Shown: positions 25,512 through 34,867 of the stretch, in pieces | How positions within the stretch are numbered: the stretch's first letter is position 1 | How the letters are laid out: each line of letters begins with the position of its first letter | Assembly: GCF_007559335.1 (NCBI RefSeq) | Contig: NZ_VMBG01000001.1 | Coordinates: 2,232,001 to 2,296,000 of the forward strand | Reading direction: 5' to 3' | DNA from: Rariglobus hedericola | GTDB lineage: Bacteria > Verrucomicrobiota > Verrucomicrobiia > Opitutales > Opitutaceae | Length of the DNA stretch: 64,000 nt | Notes under the pieces: generated by a model | What the model saw: the letters and a program-made list of their open reading frames with translations, nothing else | Database searches by the model: none | Told to the model about the DNA's origin: nothing | Made by a program: the position numbers and the translations under genes

Positions 25512-26636
25512 ATGCTCACGCCCTCCTCTCTTTTTCGCCTTTGCCTCGGACTCGCCGGCTCCTCGCTGGCGATGCTGTCGACTCCGTTGCATGCCCAGCC
25601 GGCATCCGTGCCCGGCGCGCCACCCGAGCTCCGCGTCCAAGGCAACCGCCTTGTCACCGTCAAAGACGGCAAGGAGGTCTGGCTGCAGGGTGTCAACGTC
25701 CCCAGCCTCGATTGGGGCGTCAAAGGCGAAAGCCTGCTCCTCTCCGTCGCCAAAGTGGTCGACGAGTGGAAAGGCAACGTCATCCGCCTTCCCGTGAAGG
25801 AAGAGTTCTGGTTTGGCAAAGGCACCAAGCACAACACCCGCTCCGACGGCGGACAATCCTACCGAGACCTCGTTGACAAGGCGATCGCCCTCGCCTCCAG
25901 CAAAGGCGCCTACGTCGTCCTCGATCTCCATCGTTACCGCGCCCCGCGCAAGGAATACCTGGATTTCTGGACCGACGCCGCCACCCGCTACAAAAACAAT
26001 CCTGCCGTCCTCTTCGATCTTCTCAACGAGCCTCACGGGATCACCTGGCAAATCTGGCGCGACGGCGGCTTTGTCGAGGAAAAGAAAAAAGCCGGCGATG
26101 AAGACGCGTTCCTCACCCCCGAGGAAAAGCTGAACAACAAGCATGGGTTCCAGTCGCCCGGCATGCAGGCGATGATCGACGCCGTCCGCGCCACCGGTGC
26201 CAAAAACATCGTGGTCATCGGCGGGCTCGACTACGCCTACGACCTGTCCGGCGTCGTCAACGGCTTCGCCCTCACCGACAAATCCGGCAACGGCATCATG
26301 TATGCCTCCCACGTCTATCCGTGGAAAAAAGGCTGGCAGAAAAAGCTCCTCGATGCCGCCGCGAAGCACCCGATCCTCCTCGGCGAGGTCGGCGCCGACG
26401 CCAACAAGATGAAGTTCATCCCGGCCAACGCCCAGGAAGACGCCGCCACGTGGGTGCCCGCCATGCTCGGCCTCATCCAGAAGCACCGGCTCAACTGGAC
26501 CGGCTGGGCATTCCATCCCAAGGCCAGCCCGCGCATGCTCCTCGATTGGGACTACACCCCGACCCCTTTCTGGGGACAACCCGCCAAAGACGCCCTCTCC
26601 GGCAAACAATTCCCCGCACCCGACCGACTCCGCTGA
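25512..26636 (+). CDS. Exported GH5 glycoside hydrolase, single domain
   Basis: 374 residues from the ATG at 25512, where a good signal peptide begins ([16 protein letters not shown] then HAQ). The open frame extends upstream to 25368, but that part overlaps the previous gene and is Pro/Arg-rich. The GH5 barrel starts soon after cleavage ([19 protein letters not shown]). The acid/base is Glu173 in DLLNEPHG and the nucleophile Glu292 in LLGEVGAD. It is the module-less counterpart of the GH5 at 19120. It is followed after 4 bp by the GH5 at 26641, repeating the pair order 19120-20770. Confidence 0.92.
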   Translation: MLTPSSLFRLCLGLAGSSLAMLSTPLHAQPASVPGAPPELRVQGNRLVTVKDGKEVWLQGVNVPSLDWGVKGESLLLSVAKVVDEWKGNVIRLPVKEEFWFGKGTKHNTRSDGGQSYRDLVDKAIALASSKGAYVVLDLHRYRAPRKEYLDFWTDAATRYKNNPAVLFDLLNEPHGITWQIWRDGGFVEEKKKAGDEDAFLTPEEKLNNKHGFQSPGMQAMIDAVRATGAKNIVVIGGLDYAYDLSGVVNGFALTDKSGNGIMYASHVYPWKKGWQKKLLDAAAKHPILLGEVGADANKMKFIPANAQEDAATWVPAMLGLIQKHRLNWTGWAFHPKASPRMLLDWDYTPTPFWGQPAKDALSGKQFPAPDRLR

Positions 26637-26640
26637 CACC

Positions 26641-27792
26641 ATGAATCCGCTTCGCCGATTCCTCCTGCTCGCCCTCGTCGCCTGCGTCAGTGGTGCCGCT
26701 GCGCAGGCCGCAGATGAGCCGCCCAAGCCAGACACCAAACCCCGCAACTACCCCAAGGATCCCGAAGCGGAGGCCGCCCGTCCTGAAAAATGGCCTTCGG
26801 AATTGAAGGTATCCGGTAACCGTTTGGTGAATACCGACGGCAATGAGGTGTGGTTGCAGGGCCTGGCCATTCCCGGACTTGAAATCCGTCCCGAAGGCCA
26901 CGGTGCCGTCCATTCGACCATCGTCGGCATCGACGAATGGAAGGCCAATGTCATCCGTCTCGCCGTGAAGGATGAATACTGGTTCGGCCGCTCCAAGAGC
27001 CAGACCGACGGCGGCGCCGCCTACCGCGCGCTCGTCGATTCCGCCGTCAACGCCGCCGCCAACCGAGGCGCCTACATCGTCCTCGACAATCATCGTTACC
27101 GCGCCGTCCGCGACGAACACCTCGTGTTCTGGACCGAGGTCGCCCTGAAATACAAAAACCACCCAGCCGTTCTCTTCGAAATCATCAATGAGCCCCACGG
27201 TATTTCCTGGGACCTCTGGCGCGACGGCGGCTTTGTTTCCGAAAAGAAAAAGGGCGTCGACGAATCCGCCTTCCTGAGCGACGCCGAGAAAAAGCAGAAC
27301 CAGGGCTTCGAGTCACCGGGCATGCAGCGCGCGGTCAACCTCATCCGAACCACCGGCGCCCGCAACATCATCATCGCCGCCGGTCTCGGCTGGTCCTTCA
27401 ACCTCTCCGGCATCACCAAGGGCTACGAACTCAATGATCCTTCCGGAAACGGCATCATGTATTCGTGGCACGTCTACAACTGGCACAAGGGCTGGGAAGA
27501 AAACGTCCTCGCGACCGCCGCCAAGCATCCGATTTTCGTCGGCGAGGTCGGCGCGGATGTGAACAAGATGGATTTCCTTCCCTCCGAAATTCAGGAGAAT
27601 CCTTACACTTGGGTGCCGGACATCCTCGGGTTCATCCAGAAGCACCGCCTCAACTGGACCGGCTGGTCCTTCCACGCCTGGGCCACGCCCGTGTTGATCT
27701 CCGACTGGAACTACACCCCCACGCCCGCCTGGGGCGTTCCCGCCAAAGCCGCGCTCTCCGGTGAACAATTCGAGCTGAAAAAAATGCGCTGA
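26641..27792 (+). CDS. Exported GH5 glycoside hydrolase, single domain
   Basis: 383 residues: a signal peptide ([17 protein letters not shown]), a short acidic/proline segment ([16 protein letters not shown]) and the GH5 barrel. The acid/base is Glu184 in EIINEPHG and the nucleophile Glu302 in FVGEVGAD. It shares the [14 protein letters not shown] signature and the PKDPEAEA-type spacer with the GH5 at 20770, so both belong to one sub-clade. The C-terminus, [10 protein letters not shown], follows the common end of all eight paralogues. It is separated by 19 bp from the GH125 gene. Confidence 0.92.
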   Translation: MNPLRRFLLLALVACVSGAAAQAADEPPKPDTKPRNYPKDPEAEAARPEKWPSELKVSGNRLVNTDGNEVWLQGLAIPGLEIRPEGHGAVHSTIVGIDEWKANVIRLAVKDEYWFGRSKSQTDGGAAYRALVDSAVNAAANRGAYIVLDNHRYRAVRDEHLVFWTEVALKYKNHPAVLFEIINEPHGISWDLWRDGGFVSEKKKGVDESAFLSDAEKKQNQGFESPGMQRAVNLIRTTGARNIIIAAGLGWSFNLSGITKGYELNDPSGNGIMYSWHVYNWHKGWEENVLATAAKHPIFVGEVGADVNKMDFLPSEIQENPYTWVPDILGFIQKHRLNWTGWSFHAWATPVLISDWNYTPTPAWGVPAKAALSGEQFELKKMR

Positions 27793-27811
27793 TCCGCCGG
27801 TCGCTTTTCAA

Positions 27812-29170
27812 ATGTCCCCCTTCGTCTCCCAACGCCTTCCCGCCGCACAACGCAGCTTCGTCAGTGATTCCGTCGAATCACTTATCAAGAGCGTCTCCGC
27901 ATCGATCGCCGATCCCGAGCTCGCGTGGCTCTTCGCGAACTGCCTGCCCAACACGCTCGACACCACCATCGATCACCGCATCGACGCCGACGGCCGTCCC
28001 GACACCTACGTCATCACCGGCGACATCGCCGCCATGTGGCTCCGCGATTCCGCCGCACAGGTCTGGCCCTATCTTCCGCTCACGCACACCGACCCGGCTA
28101 TGCGCACACTGATCGCCGGTGTCATCAATCGCCAGGCCGACGGCATCCTGCTCGACCCTTATGCCAACGCCTTTTACCGCGACCCCGTCTTCGGAAAACA
28201 TCAGGATGACCGCACCGAGATGAAGCCCGGCGTCCACGAACGCAAATGGGAGCTCGACAGCCTCGCCTACTTTTTCCGCCTCTCGCACGGCTACTGGGCC
28301 GCCACCGACGACACCGCGCCGTTTGATGAAAAATGGCGGCGCGCCGTCGCCGCCGCGTTTGCACTGCTTCGCGTGGAGCGCGCCTCGGGCGAAGAAGCCG
28401 GCGCCGTGCGCTCACCTTATTCCTTCGTGCGCGAAGGACGCGTCTGGGAATCGCTGCCCTGCGATGGCTACGGCCTTCCCAGTCGCAACTGCGGGCTCAT
28501 CCGCACCGGCTTCCGTCCGTCCGACGACCTGGTTGCCTTCCCGTTCCTCGTTCCGGCCAACGCCATGATGGCTGTCGCGCTCAACCATCTCGCCTACCTG
28601 CTCGCCGTCCTCCACTGCGATGCACTCGCCACCGAAGCGCATGCGTTTTCCGCCGGCATCACCGAATCGCTCGAGAAACACGCCGTCGTCCAACATCCGG
28701 TCCATGGCGAAATCTGGGCCTACGAAGTCGACGGGCTCGGCGGCGTGAACCTCATGGATGACGCGAACATCCCTTCGCTCATCTCCCTGCCCTACCTCGG
28801 ATTTTGCGCCAAGGACGATCCCCGCTACCTGCGCACGCGCGCCTTTCTCCTGAGCACGGCAAATCCGCAATACGTGGACGGCAAGGCCGCCGCCGGTATT
28901 GGCGGACCGCATACAGGCCCCGGCACGATCTGGCCGATGGCGCTGACCATGCAGGCCCTCACGGCCACAGAGGACGCCGAGATCCTCAAGTGCCTGCGCT
29001 ATCTGAAGACCACGCACGCCGGCACCGGCTTCATGCACGAATCCTTCAAGAAGGACGATGCCGCCCAATTCACGAGAAAATGGTTCGCCTGGGCCAACAC
29101 CCTCTTCGGCGAACTCATCGTCACTCTGCATCACCAACGCCCGCATCTGCTAAAAGCTGATCTGTCATGA
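27812..29170 (+). CDS. GH125 exo-alpha-mannosidase
   Basis: A 452-residue metal-independent alpha-mannosidase family member (formerly DUF1237), expected to remove alpha-1,6-linked mannose. Family signatures include NTLDTTIDHRIDADGRPDTY, ITGDIAAMWLRDSAAQVWPY (Asp79 in RDS) and the C-terminal GFMHESF (Glu410, probably the general base by family comparison) with FAWANTLFGELI. There is no signal peptide, so it is cytoplasmic. Its stop overlaps the ATG of the giant pilus-like gene by 4 bp (ATGA), an unexpected coupling of a cytoplasmic enzyme to an envelope protein. A close paralogue is at 46508. Confidence 0.94.
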   Translation: MSPFVSQRLPAAQRSFVSDSVESLIKSVSASIADPELAWLFANCLPNTLDTTIDHRIDADGRPDTYVITGDIAAMWLRDSAAQVWPYLPLTHTDPAMRTLIAGVINRQADGILLDPYANAFYRDPVFGKHQDDRTEMKPGVHERKWELDSLAYFFRLSHGYWAATDDTAPFDEKWRRAVAAAFALLRVERASGEEAGAVRSPYSFVREGRVWESLPCDGYGLPSRNCGLIRTGFRPSDDLVAFPFLVPANAMMAVALNHLAYLLAVLHCDALATEAHAFSAGITESLEKHAVVQHPVHGEIWAYEVDGLGGVNLMDDANIPSLISLPYLGFCAKDDPRYLRTRAFLLSTANPQYVDGKAAAGIGGPHTGPGTIWPMALTMQALTATEDAEILKCLRYLKTTHAGTGFMHESFKKDDAAQFTRKWFAWANTLFGELIVTLHHQRPHLLKADLS

Positions 29171-32100
29171 AACGCACCGCCGCAGTTTTGCCCGTGACTT
29201 CCCGTCCGCAAGCACGACGCGGCTTCGCGCTGCTCATCACGATCACGCTGCTCGCGTTCCTCGTTCTTCTCCTTGTCTCGCTGGCAAGCCTCACCCGCGT
29301 CGAGACTCAGGTGGCGGCTAACAGCCAACACATTGCCCAAGCGCGTCAGAACGCCCTGCTCGCGCTCAACATCGCCATGGGTCAATTGCAGAAATACACC
29401 GGGCCCGACCAGAGAGTAACCGCTCCGGCTGATCTCAAGCTTCCCGCCTCCGTTACGATCACCCCGCCTACCTACGATTTCGGCACCAGCAGCACCGGAG
29501 GCTCCTTCACCGCTTCCGGCACCACCGGTGCTCAGGCGATTGCCGCCGTTGATGCTTACTGGAAAACCGCCGCCTCCCCCCGCAACCGGCACTGGGTTGG
29601 CGCCTGGAAAAACGCCCGCTCGGACCCCGCCACCTACAACAAAGAAAACCCCTCGGCCTTCAATCCCCTCCCCGCCAACCCCGCAGACGACTCGGTGTTG
29701 ACCCCCGCCTGGCTCGTCAGCGGAAACGAATTATCCTCCACCGGTGACACCTTCAAACCTGCCGATGTCGTCACCGGCCTGACCGCCGCCAGCACGCCCT
29801 TGGACGAAATCAAAGATGCCTCCAATCGCGTTCACCGCCTTTTGCTCAAAACCTCCGCCGGCGTCACCGGCCCCGCGTCCCTTGATCGCGCGATCACCGC
29901 TCCCCAAATCACAATCAGCGCTACCAACGTCCCAGGCACCTCAGGGGCCGCCACTCCCGTCGGTAACTACGCTTGGTGGGTCGGCGACGAAGGCGTCAAG
30001 GCCCGGGCCAACCTCGTCGATTCCTACGCCGCCGCCCGCAGCGGCGAATCCGCTTCCGAAGCCACCGCCCGCACCCTTACCCGTCTTCAATCCGCCCAGC
30101 GCCCCGCCATCGAGGCCATGACCACCACCGGCTCCGACGGGCTCGCCGCCACTTTCCCCGTCAACACCGCCGAACTCCTCAAGGTGTTTTCGCCAACCCA
30201 ACTTACCTACCTCAATCCCGCCGCCACTTTTCCCGACGAACTCAAATCCCGCTATCACGATCTTTCTGTAAGCTCCCGCGGCGTCCTCGCCGACGTCCGT
30301 CAGGGCGGTCTCAAACGCGACTTCACCTACCTGTTTGCCCGTCCATCCCTGGCCGACTTCCGCACCGCGCTCAACACGACCGACTTCAACGTCGCCCCCC
30401 TCGCCACCGGCAACTTTGTCCTGAGTCCTGCCGCCACACCCTACGCCAACCGGCCCGCTATACTCACCGCCAACGTGTTCGACTGCAGTTCGACTTGGGA
30501 GCAGCTCTGGTCCCACGCCAATTCCGGTAACGCCGTTGCCGGGGACCTCGCGCCCTCCCGCACCGCAACGGCCACGCAACAGGGTCTCTTCCCCGTGTTC
30601 GTTCAGGCGAAACTCTTTTACAGCCTGCGAGTGGAGGCTGATCGCACCGTCACCCTGCGCATCTACCCCGTCGTTGTATTGGCAAATCCCTACAACGTCG
30701 CCCTGTCCGGGGACTTTCTCCTCAGCTACTTCTCTCCCAATCCCTCCGTCGTCAGTGGAAGATTGTCCGATCCGGCCCCTGCTCCTGCGAGCCTGGTAAA
30801 TGACGGCACCACCCGCACCAACCTGCCCAATCATTTTGTGCGCGTAGGCAATGCCCTCGCCAATGGCGGCCTTGAAAAAATCCAACTCGTCATCAAGGCC
30901 ACCCGCATTCCCCCCGGCGTCGCTCAGATTTTCACGCTCGATCCCGCCGCCAACCTCACCATCGCCGGATCAAACGACACTCACACCGTCGCGATGATCA
31001 ACACCTTCGATCCCTCAGTCTTTCTCACTTACCCAACCGGCCGCGCCATCGCCACCGCCCAGGGCGACACTCACGCGGCATTAATCTCAAGCGGCATGAG
31101 TGCCCGGCTCTACATGGGCAACACCACCAACCCCTCCAACCTGATCGTCAGCGTCGGCACCAAATCCCCGCAGACCTCCACCGGCGCTCCTGTCGATTTT
31201 GGTTTTGTCGTCTATCCCGTGGCCGATGGCTACCGTCGCGGTGGAGGCGTCTTCTTCACTCTGCAAGATGCCCAATCCACCCCGCAACAAGCCACATTCT
31301 ACCAACTGAACTACCGCGCCTTGCTCGTGGATTACATTGGTTTCTCCAGCTACAGTGACCATCCCCTTCAGTGGGGCACGTCCTTCGGCGTCATCGGGCT
31401 GGACGGGGATAGCGACCCCAGCGGTCACCCCATGCTCGCCGCCAATCACCTCCCGCCCCTCGATGAAACTATTCCCAGCACGACCCGATGGGGCCTCATC
31501 AACAGTGGCGCCTACCCCTCGCTTACTTCGCCTCCCGCCGATATTTCCGACCCGAATACCAGCTTCAACACCCGCCTTTACGATATCCCCACGCCCGGCC
31601 ACGCACTCACGTCCCTCGGCCAGCTCCAGCATTTTAACCTCGCCGGCTTTTTCCTCAGCGGCGGCAACAGCATATCCAATTCTTTTCAAGTCAACTACCC
31701 CATCGCCAACTCTTACCCGCAACCCCGCGTCCGACGTGACCGCGTATTCCATTACTCCCCGCCGTTCGGCAACCACTTCGACGGTTCCTACCTCTGGAAC
31801 GACCTACTCTGGGACCGCTTCTATTTTTCCAGCTTCCCCCAAACCGGCCCGTTCGATTTCGCACAAACCAACACAGACACGCTCGCCAACGCCCGTTACA
31901 CACCGTTCCGCTCCCCCGCGCTCGTTCCTTACAACGACCCCTCTCGCTTTCGCGGCCTCTACGCCGCCGCCGAAAATCTCCTCGCCGACGGCGCCTTCAA
32001 CATCAACTCCACCTCCGTCGAAGCCTGGAAAGCTCTTTTCTCCAGCTTAAAAAACATCCCCGCCGGCACCGACACCGCGCCCTCCGCCCCGTTCCTGCGC

Positions 32101-32796
32101 ACCCTCACTCCGTCCGGCGGCTCCGCCAACTCCGCCAACGGCATCAGCGCCAACGCTTGGAGCGGATTACGCGACCTCACCCAGTCCGAAATCAACCGTC
32201 TCGCCGAAGAGATGGTGCTCCAAGTCCGGCTTCGCGGGCCGTTCCTCTCCCTCTCTCAGTTTGTCAACCGCCTCCTCATCGCCGGCCCGACCACCAACAG
32301 CAATTCCGGGCTCGCCGATCCCTACCGGCTTGGTCTCTCCGGTGCGCTCCAATCCGCGCTGGACAAAGTGGTCAACCAACGCGCCCACGTCCCCTCTCCC
32401 TACAACACAACCAGTGAGAAGGCCGCCTCTACCGGCACCCGTGATGGCACCGGCGTATTCAGGGGCCTCATTTTCGCCGACTTGGAATACCGCATGCAGA
32501 CCCGCATCGCCGGCTATCCCGGCTACCTCCTGCAAGGCGACCTCCTCTCCGCCCTCGCCCCCACCCTCACCGCCCGCTCCGACACCTTTACCATCCGCAC
32601 CTACGGCGACACGCTGAACCCCGCCACCGGCGACGTGATGGGTCGCGCCTGGTGCGAAGCCGTCGTCCAACGCACTCCCGACTACGTGGATGCCACCCCG
32701 GCCTCCTCTACGCCCGCCTCCGGTTCCGCCGCCGCCACTTTCGGCCGCCGCTACCAAATCGTCAGCTTTCGCTGGCTTAGCCCGAACGACATATGA
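29167..32796 (+). CDS. Giant pilus-like membrane protein, Verru_Chthon cassette A-like
   Basis: 1209 residues. A short basic leader and one N-terminal hydrophobic segment (RRGFALLITITLLAFLVLL, residues 18-36) are followed by a very long extracytoplasmic region. The N-terminus resembles a pilin class without Glu+5 (PilX-like). The C-terminus has a conserved ARSDTFTIRTYGD...RAWCEAVVQRTPDYVD block and ends in VSFRWL(S)xxDI. Size, start and end resemble the Verru_Chthon cassette protein A family; I cannot confirm this by search. The paralogue at 49434 has the same start, the shared ANPYNV and GAFNINSTS blocks and the same end. It is coupled to GH125 upstream and to a small exported protein downstream by 4-bp overlaps. 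Confidence 0.65.
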   Translation: MKRTAAVLPVTSRPQARRGFALLITITLLAFLVLLLVSLASLTRVETQVAANSQHIAQARQNALLALNIAMGQLQKYTGPDQRVTAPADLKLPASVTITPPTYDFGTSSTGGSFTASGTTGAQAIAAVDAYWKTAASPRNRHWVGAWKNARSDPATYNKENPSAFNPLPANPADDSVLTPAWLVSGNELSSTGDTFKPADVVTGLTAASTPLDEIKDASNRVHRLLLKTSAGVTGPASLDRAITAPQITISATNVPGTSGAATPVGNYAWWVGDEGVKARANLVDSYAAARSGESASEATARTLTRLQSAQRPAIEAMTTTGSDGLAATFPVNTAELLKVFSPTQLTYLNPAATFPDELKSRYHDLSVSSRGVLADVRQGGLKRDFTYLFARPSLADFRTALNTTDFNVAPLATGNFVLSPAATPYANRPAILTANVFDCSSTWEQLWSHANSGNAVAGDLAPSRTATATQQGLFPVFVQAKLFYSLRVEADRTVTLRIYPVVVLANPYNVALSGDFLLSYFSPNPSVVSGRLSDPAPAPASLVNDGTTRTNLPNHFVRVGNALANGGLEKIQLVIKATRIPPGVAQIFTLDPAANLTIAGSNDTHTVAMINTFDPSVFLTYPTGRAIATAQGDTHAALISSGMSARLYMGNTTNPSNLIVSVGTKSPQTSTGAPVDFGFVVYPVADGYRRGGGVFFTLQDAQSTPQQATFYQLNYRALLVDYIGFSSYSDHPLQWGTSFGVIGLDGDSDPSGHPMLAANHLPPLDETIPSTTRWGLINSGAYPSLTSPPADISDPNTSFNTRLYDIPTPGHALTSLGQLQHFNLAGFFLSGGNSISNSFQVNYPIANSYPQPRVRRDRVFHYSPPFGNHFDGSYLWNDLLWDRFYFSSFPQTGPFDFAQTNTDTLANARYTPFRSPALVPYNDPSRFRGLYAAAENLLADGAFNINSTSVEAWKALFSSLKNIPAGTDTAPSAPFLRTLTPSGGSANSANGISANAWSGLRDLTQSEINRLAEEMVLQVRLRGPFLSLSQFVNRLLIAGPTTNSNSGLADPYRLGLSGALQSALDKVVNQRAHVPSPYNTTSEKAASTGTRDGTGVFRGLIFADLEYRMQTRIAGYPGYLLQGDLLSALAPTLTARSDTFTIRTYGDTLNPATGDVMGRAWCEAVVQRTPDYVDATPASSTPASGSAAATFGRRYQIVSFRWLSPNDI

Positions 32797-33587
32797 GTCC
32801 GCGCCTCACCTCACTCCCGTTTCAGGTTTCGGGCCTCGGGTATTTTCTCCTGCTGCTGGTGATTCCCCTCTTCTTCGCCGCTCTTTCCGCCCGGGGCCAA
32901 GCCCCATCCGAGCCCCCCAAGCCCCCCGTCCTCCGTTTCCTCTTTCTTGATGAAACTGAGGGCGACTACGCCCTGAAGATCGATCGGAAGTTTAAACAGA
33001 TAAGTTCTGCGCCTTACATCATCAGCCCGCCCTACACGCCCGCCTCCCTCGAACGCCTCGACATTTATAAAACCTCCACGGTGCCTGATCCCGTCACCGG
33101 TGAATTTCCCCGCCTCAAGGTCACCTCTTTCACGCCTCCGGCTAACACCACCTCCGCTCTCGTCATCGTCACGCCGCAACCGCCCGCTCCCGGCTCCATC
33201 ACCCCCGGCACCTATAACGTCGAATTCATCGACAACTCCTCCGCCGCTTTCCCCGGCGGCACCCTGCGCATCCTTAATCGTGGCCATGTCTCCCTTGCCA
33301 CCCGCCTTGCCAAAAACCAAGTCGTGACCGAGCCAGGCTCCGTCAAGATCATCACCCCCGACGCCGATCCCCGCGGACGCCTCCGTGTGCTCGTCGCCGT
33401 GCAAACGCCAGATGAGTGGAAACTCATCGACGACAACGTCGTCGTCGTGAAGCCCGACATCCGCGTCACCGGTGTGCTCGTTTATTCCCCGAGCGGCATG
33501 AAATTCCGTCTCGGCCCCTACATCCTCGCCGAGCGCGGCGACCCGCCTCCTTCCCATGCCTGGCTCACTTACACCGACACTCCTTGA
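32793..33587 (+). CDS. Exported protein of unknown function, partner of giant pilus-like protein
   Basis: 264 residues with an N-terminal hydrophobic signal (YFLLLLVIPLFFAALSARGQA). The mature part is beta-rich, with VLRFLFLDETEGDYALKI, a central GTYNVEFIDNSSAAFPGG and a late VLVYSPSGMKFRLGPYIL. No enzyme motif is visible. Its start overlaps the giant gene's stop by 4 bp. The gene at 53329 occupies the same place after the second giant gene and has a comparable size and layout (exported, short beta-rich body, GRARYAMYVIPED and NIMLIHG near the end), although identity is low. The two are probably functional equivalents, for example a periplasmic assembly partner; this is inference. Confidence 0.7.
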   Translation: MSPRLTSLPFQVSGLGYFLLLLVIPLFFAALSARGQAPSEPPKPPVLRFLFLDETEGDYALKIDRKFKQISSAPYIISPPYTPASLERLDIYKTSTVPDPVTGEFPRLKVTSFTPPANTTSALVIVTPQPPAPGSITPGTYNVEFIDNSSAAFPGGTLRILNRGHVSLATRLAKNQVVTEPGSVKIITPDADPRGRLRVLVAVQTPDEWKLIDDNVVVVKPDIRVTGVLVYSPSGMKFRLGPYILAERGDPPPSHAWLTYTDTP

Positions 33588-33606
33588 GCCCTCTCCATTC
33601 ACTACC

Positions 33607-34803
33607 ATGACACTAGCAACGTCCATCGCCTGCCCGCCCGCCCTCGCCCGCACTTCCGATCTCGCCACACCCGAGACCTCCGGCCTTTTCACTCGCTGGA
33701 TAAATCCCGCGAGCGACGTCTCCAGCTACATCCTCACCCACCGCGCCGCCCCCGTTCAGCAATCTTTCTACTACACTCATCCCAGCTGGTCCCACGACGG
33801 CCGTTTCCTCTGGTTGCGCTGCGGCTTCCCACCTCCTGGCGGCCTCCATTGCACGCAGACCCTCGGCGTCGTTGACTTCGATCGCGACGAACTTCGCGTG
33901 TATCCAGAAACTCAATTCACCGCCGAATCCGTCATGGTGGACGGCCTCAGCGGCGAGGCCTACTGGACCAACCACCTCGATCTCTGGAAACGCGGCCCGC
34001 TCGCCAAAGATCGCGCCGTCCGCGTCAACTCGTTCCCTGCCGCCCTCGACTCCGGACGCCTCGCCCTTCTCGCCACGCACCCGACGTTCTCCGCCGACCG
34101 CCGCTCGTTCAACGTGGACGCCCGATTCATCCAGTCCGACGGCTCCGCCACGGTCCACCTCGGCGAACTCGCCGCCAACGGCTCCTCGTTCAAGCTCTGG
34201 CAATCTCTTCCCGACCGCTACTTCGACCACGGCCTCTTCAGTCCCGTCGATCCCGACCTCCAACTCATCGTCCACGAATACTGGCAAGATGCCGCGCGCA
34301 AGGGCGTGCCCTTCGACGGCAACCTGCCCTACCACCGCATCTGGCTCATCCGTCGCGGCGGACAAGCCGAACCGCTCCTCCGCCAACCCGTCTCCCACAG
34401 CGGCCACGAATGGTGGTCCGCCGACGGACAATTCATCAACTATCTCCACTACGGCCACGGCGTGAAACGTGTCTGCCTCGCCACCCGCGAAGAAACCCTC
34501 ATCTGGGCCGGCCACCTCTCCCACGCCCACTCCGACCGCACCGGACGCTACTTGGTCGCCGACCGCATGGACACTCCGGGCAATCCTGATTGCCACGTCC
34601 TCTTCCGCGACACCGTCACCGGCAAATGCGTCGAAATCGTCAACCGCGGCCCGCTCGCCTCGCACCTCACACGCTGCACCCACCTTCATCCGCATCCTCA
34701 ATTTTGTCTCGATGATCGTTATATTTGTTACACCACCACGGTCCACGATCGCGTCGACATCGCGCTCGCTCCCGTGGCCGACCTGATCGCGCTCACCACC
34801 TGA
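33607..34803 (+). CDS. PL22-like beta-propeller (oligogalacturonate-lyase-like)
   Basis: 398 residues without a signal peptide. WD40/TolB-like propeller blades recur (HPSWSHDGRFLWL, HPTFSADRRSFNV, WWSADGQFINYL). The pattern of histidines SHSGHEWW (264-271) and HLHPHPQF (359-366) resembles the metal-binding set of oligogalacturonate lyases (PL22), which carry an H-x-H near the C-terminal blade. The expected partner Gln three residues before it is not obvious, so activity is uncertain. It should act in the cytoplasm, perhaps on unsaturated uronide oligomers. The paralogue at 39429 has exactly the same length. Confidence 0.6.
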   Translation: MTLATSIACPPALARTSDLATPETSGLFTRWINPASDVSSYILTHRAAPVQQSFYYTHPSWSHDGRFLWLRCGFPPPGGLHCTQTLGVVDFDRDELRVYPETQFTAESVMVDGLSGEAYWTNHLDLWKRGPLAKDRAVRVNSFPAALDSGRLALLATHPTFSADRRSFNVDARFIQSDGSATVHLGELAANGSSFKLWQSLPDRYFDHGLFSPVDPDLQLIVHEYWQDAARKGVPFDGNLPYHRIWLIRRGGQAEPLLRQPVSHSGHEWWSADGQFINYLHYGHGVKRVCLATREETLIWAGHLSHAHSDRTGRYLVADRMDTPGNPDCHVLFRDTVTGKCVEIVNRGPLASHLTRCTHLHPHPQFCLDDRYICYTTTVHDRVDIALAPVADLIALTT

Positions 34804-34867
34804 GTTTATCCTTTTTTCACCACCGCGCCCCTCGACGCGGCAGCTACTGCTTTCCCTCAGCCCCCAC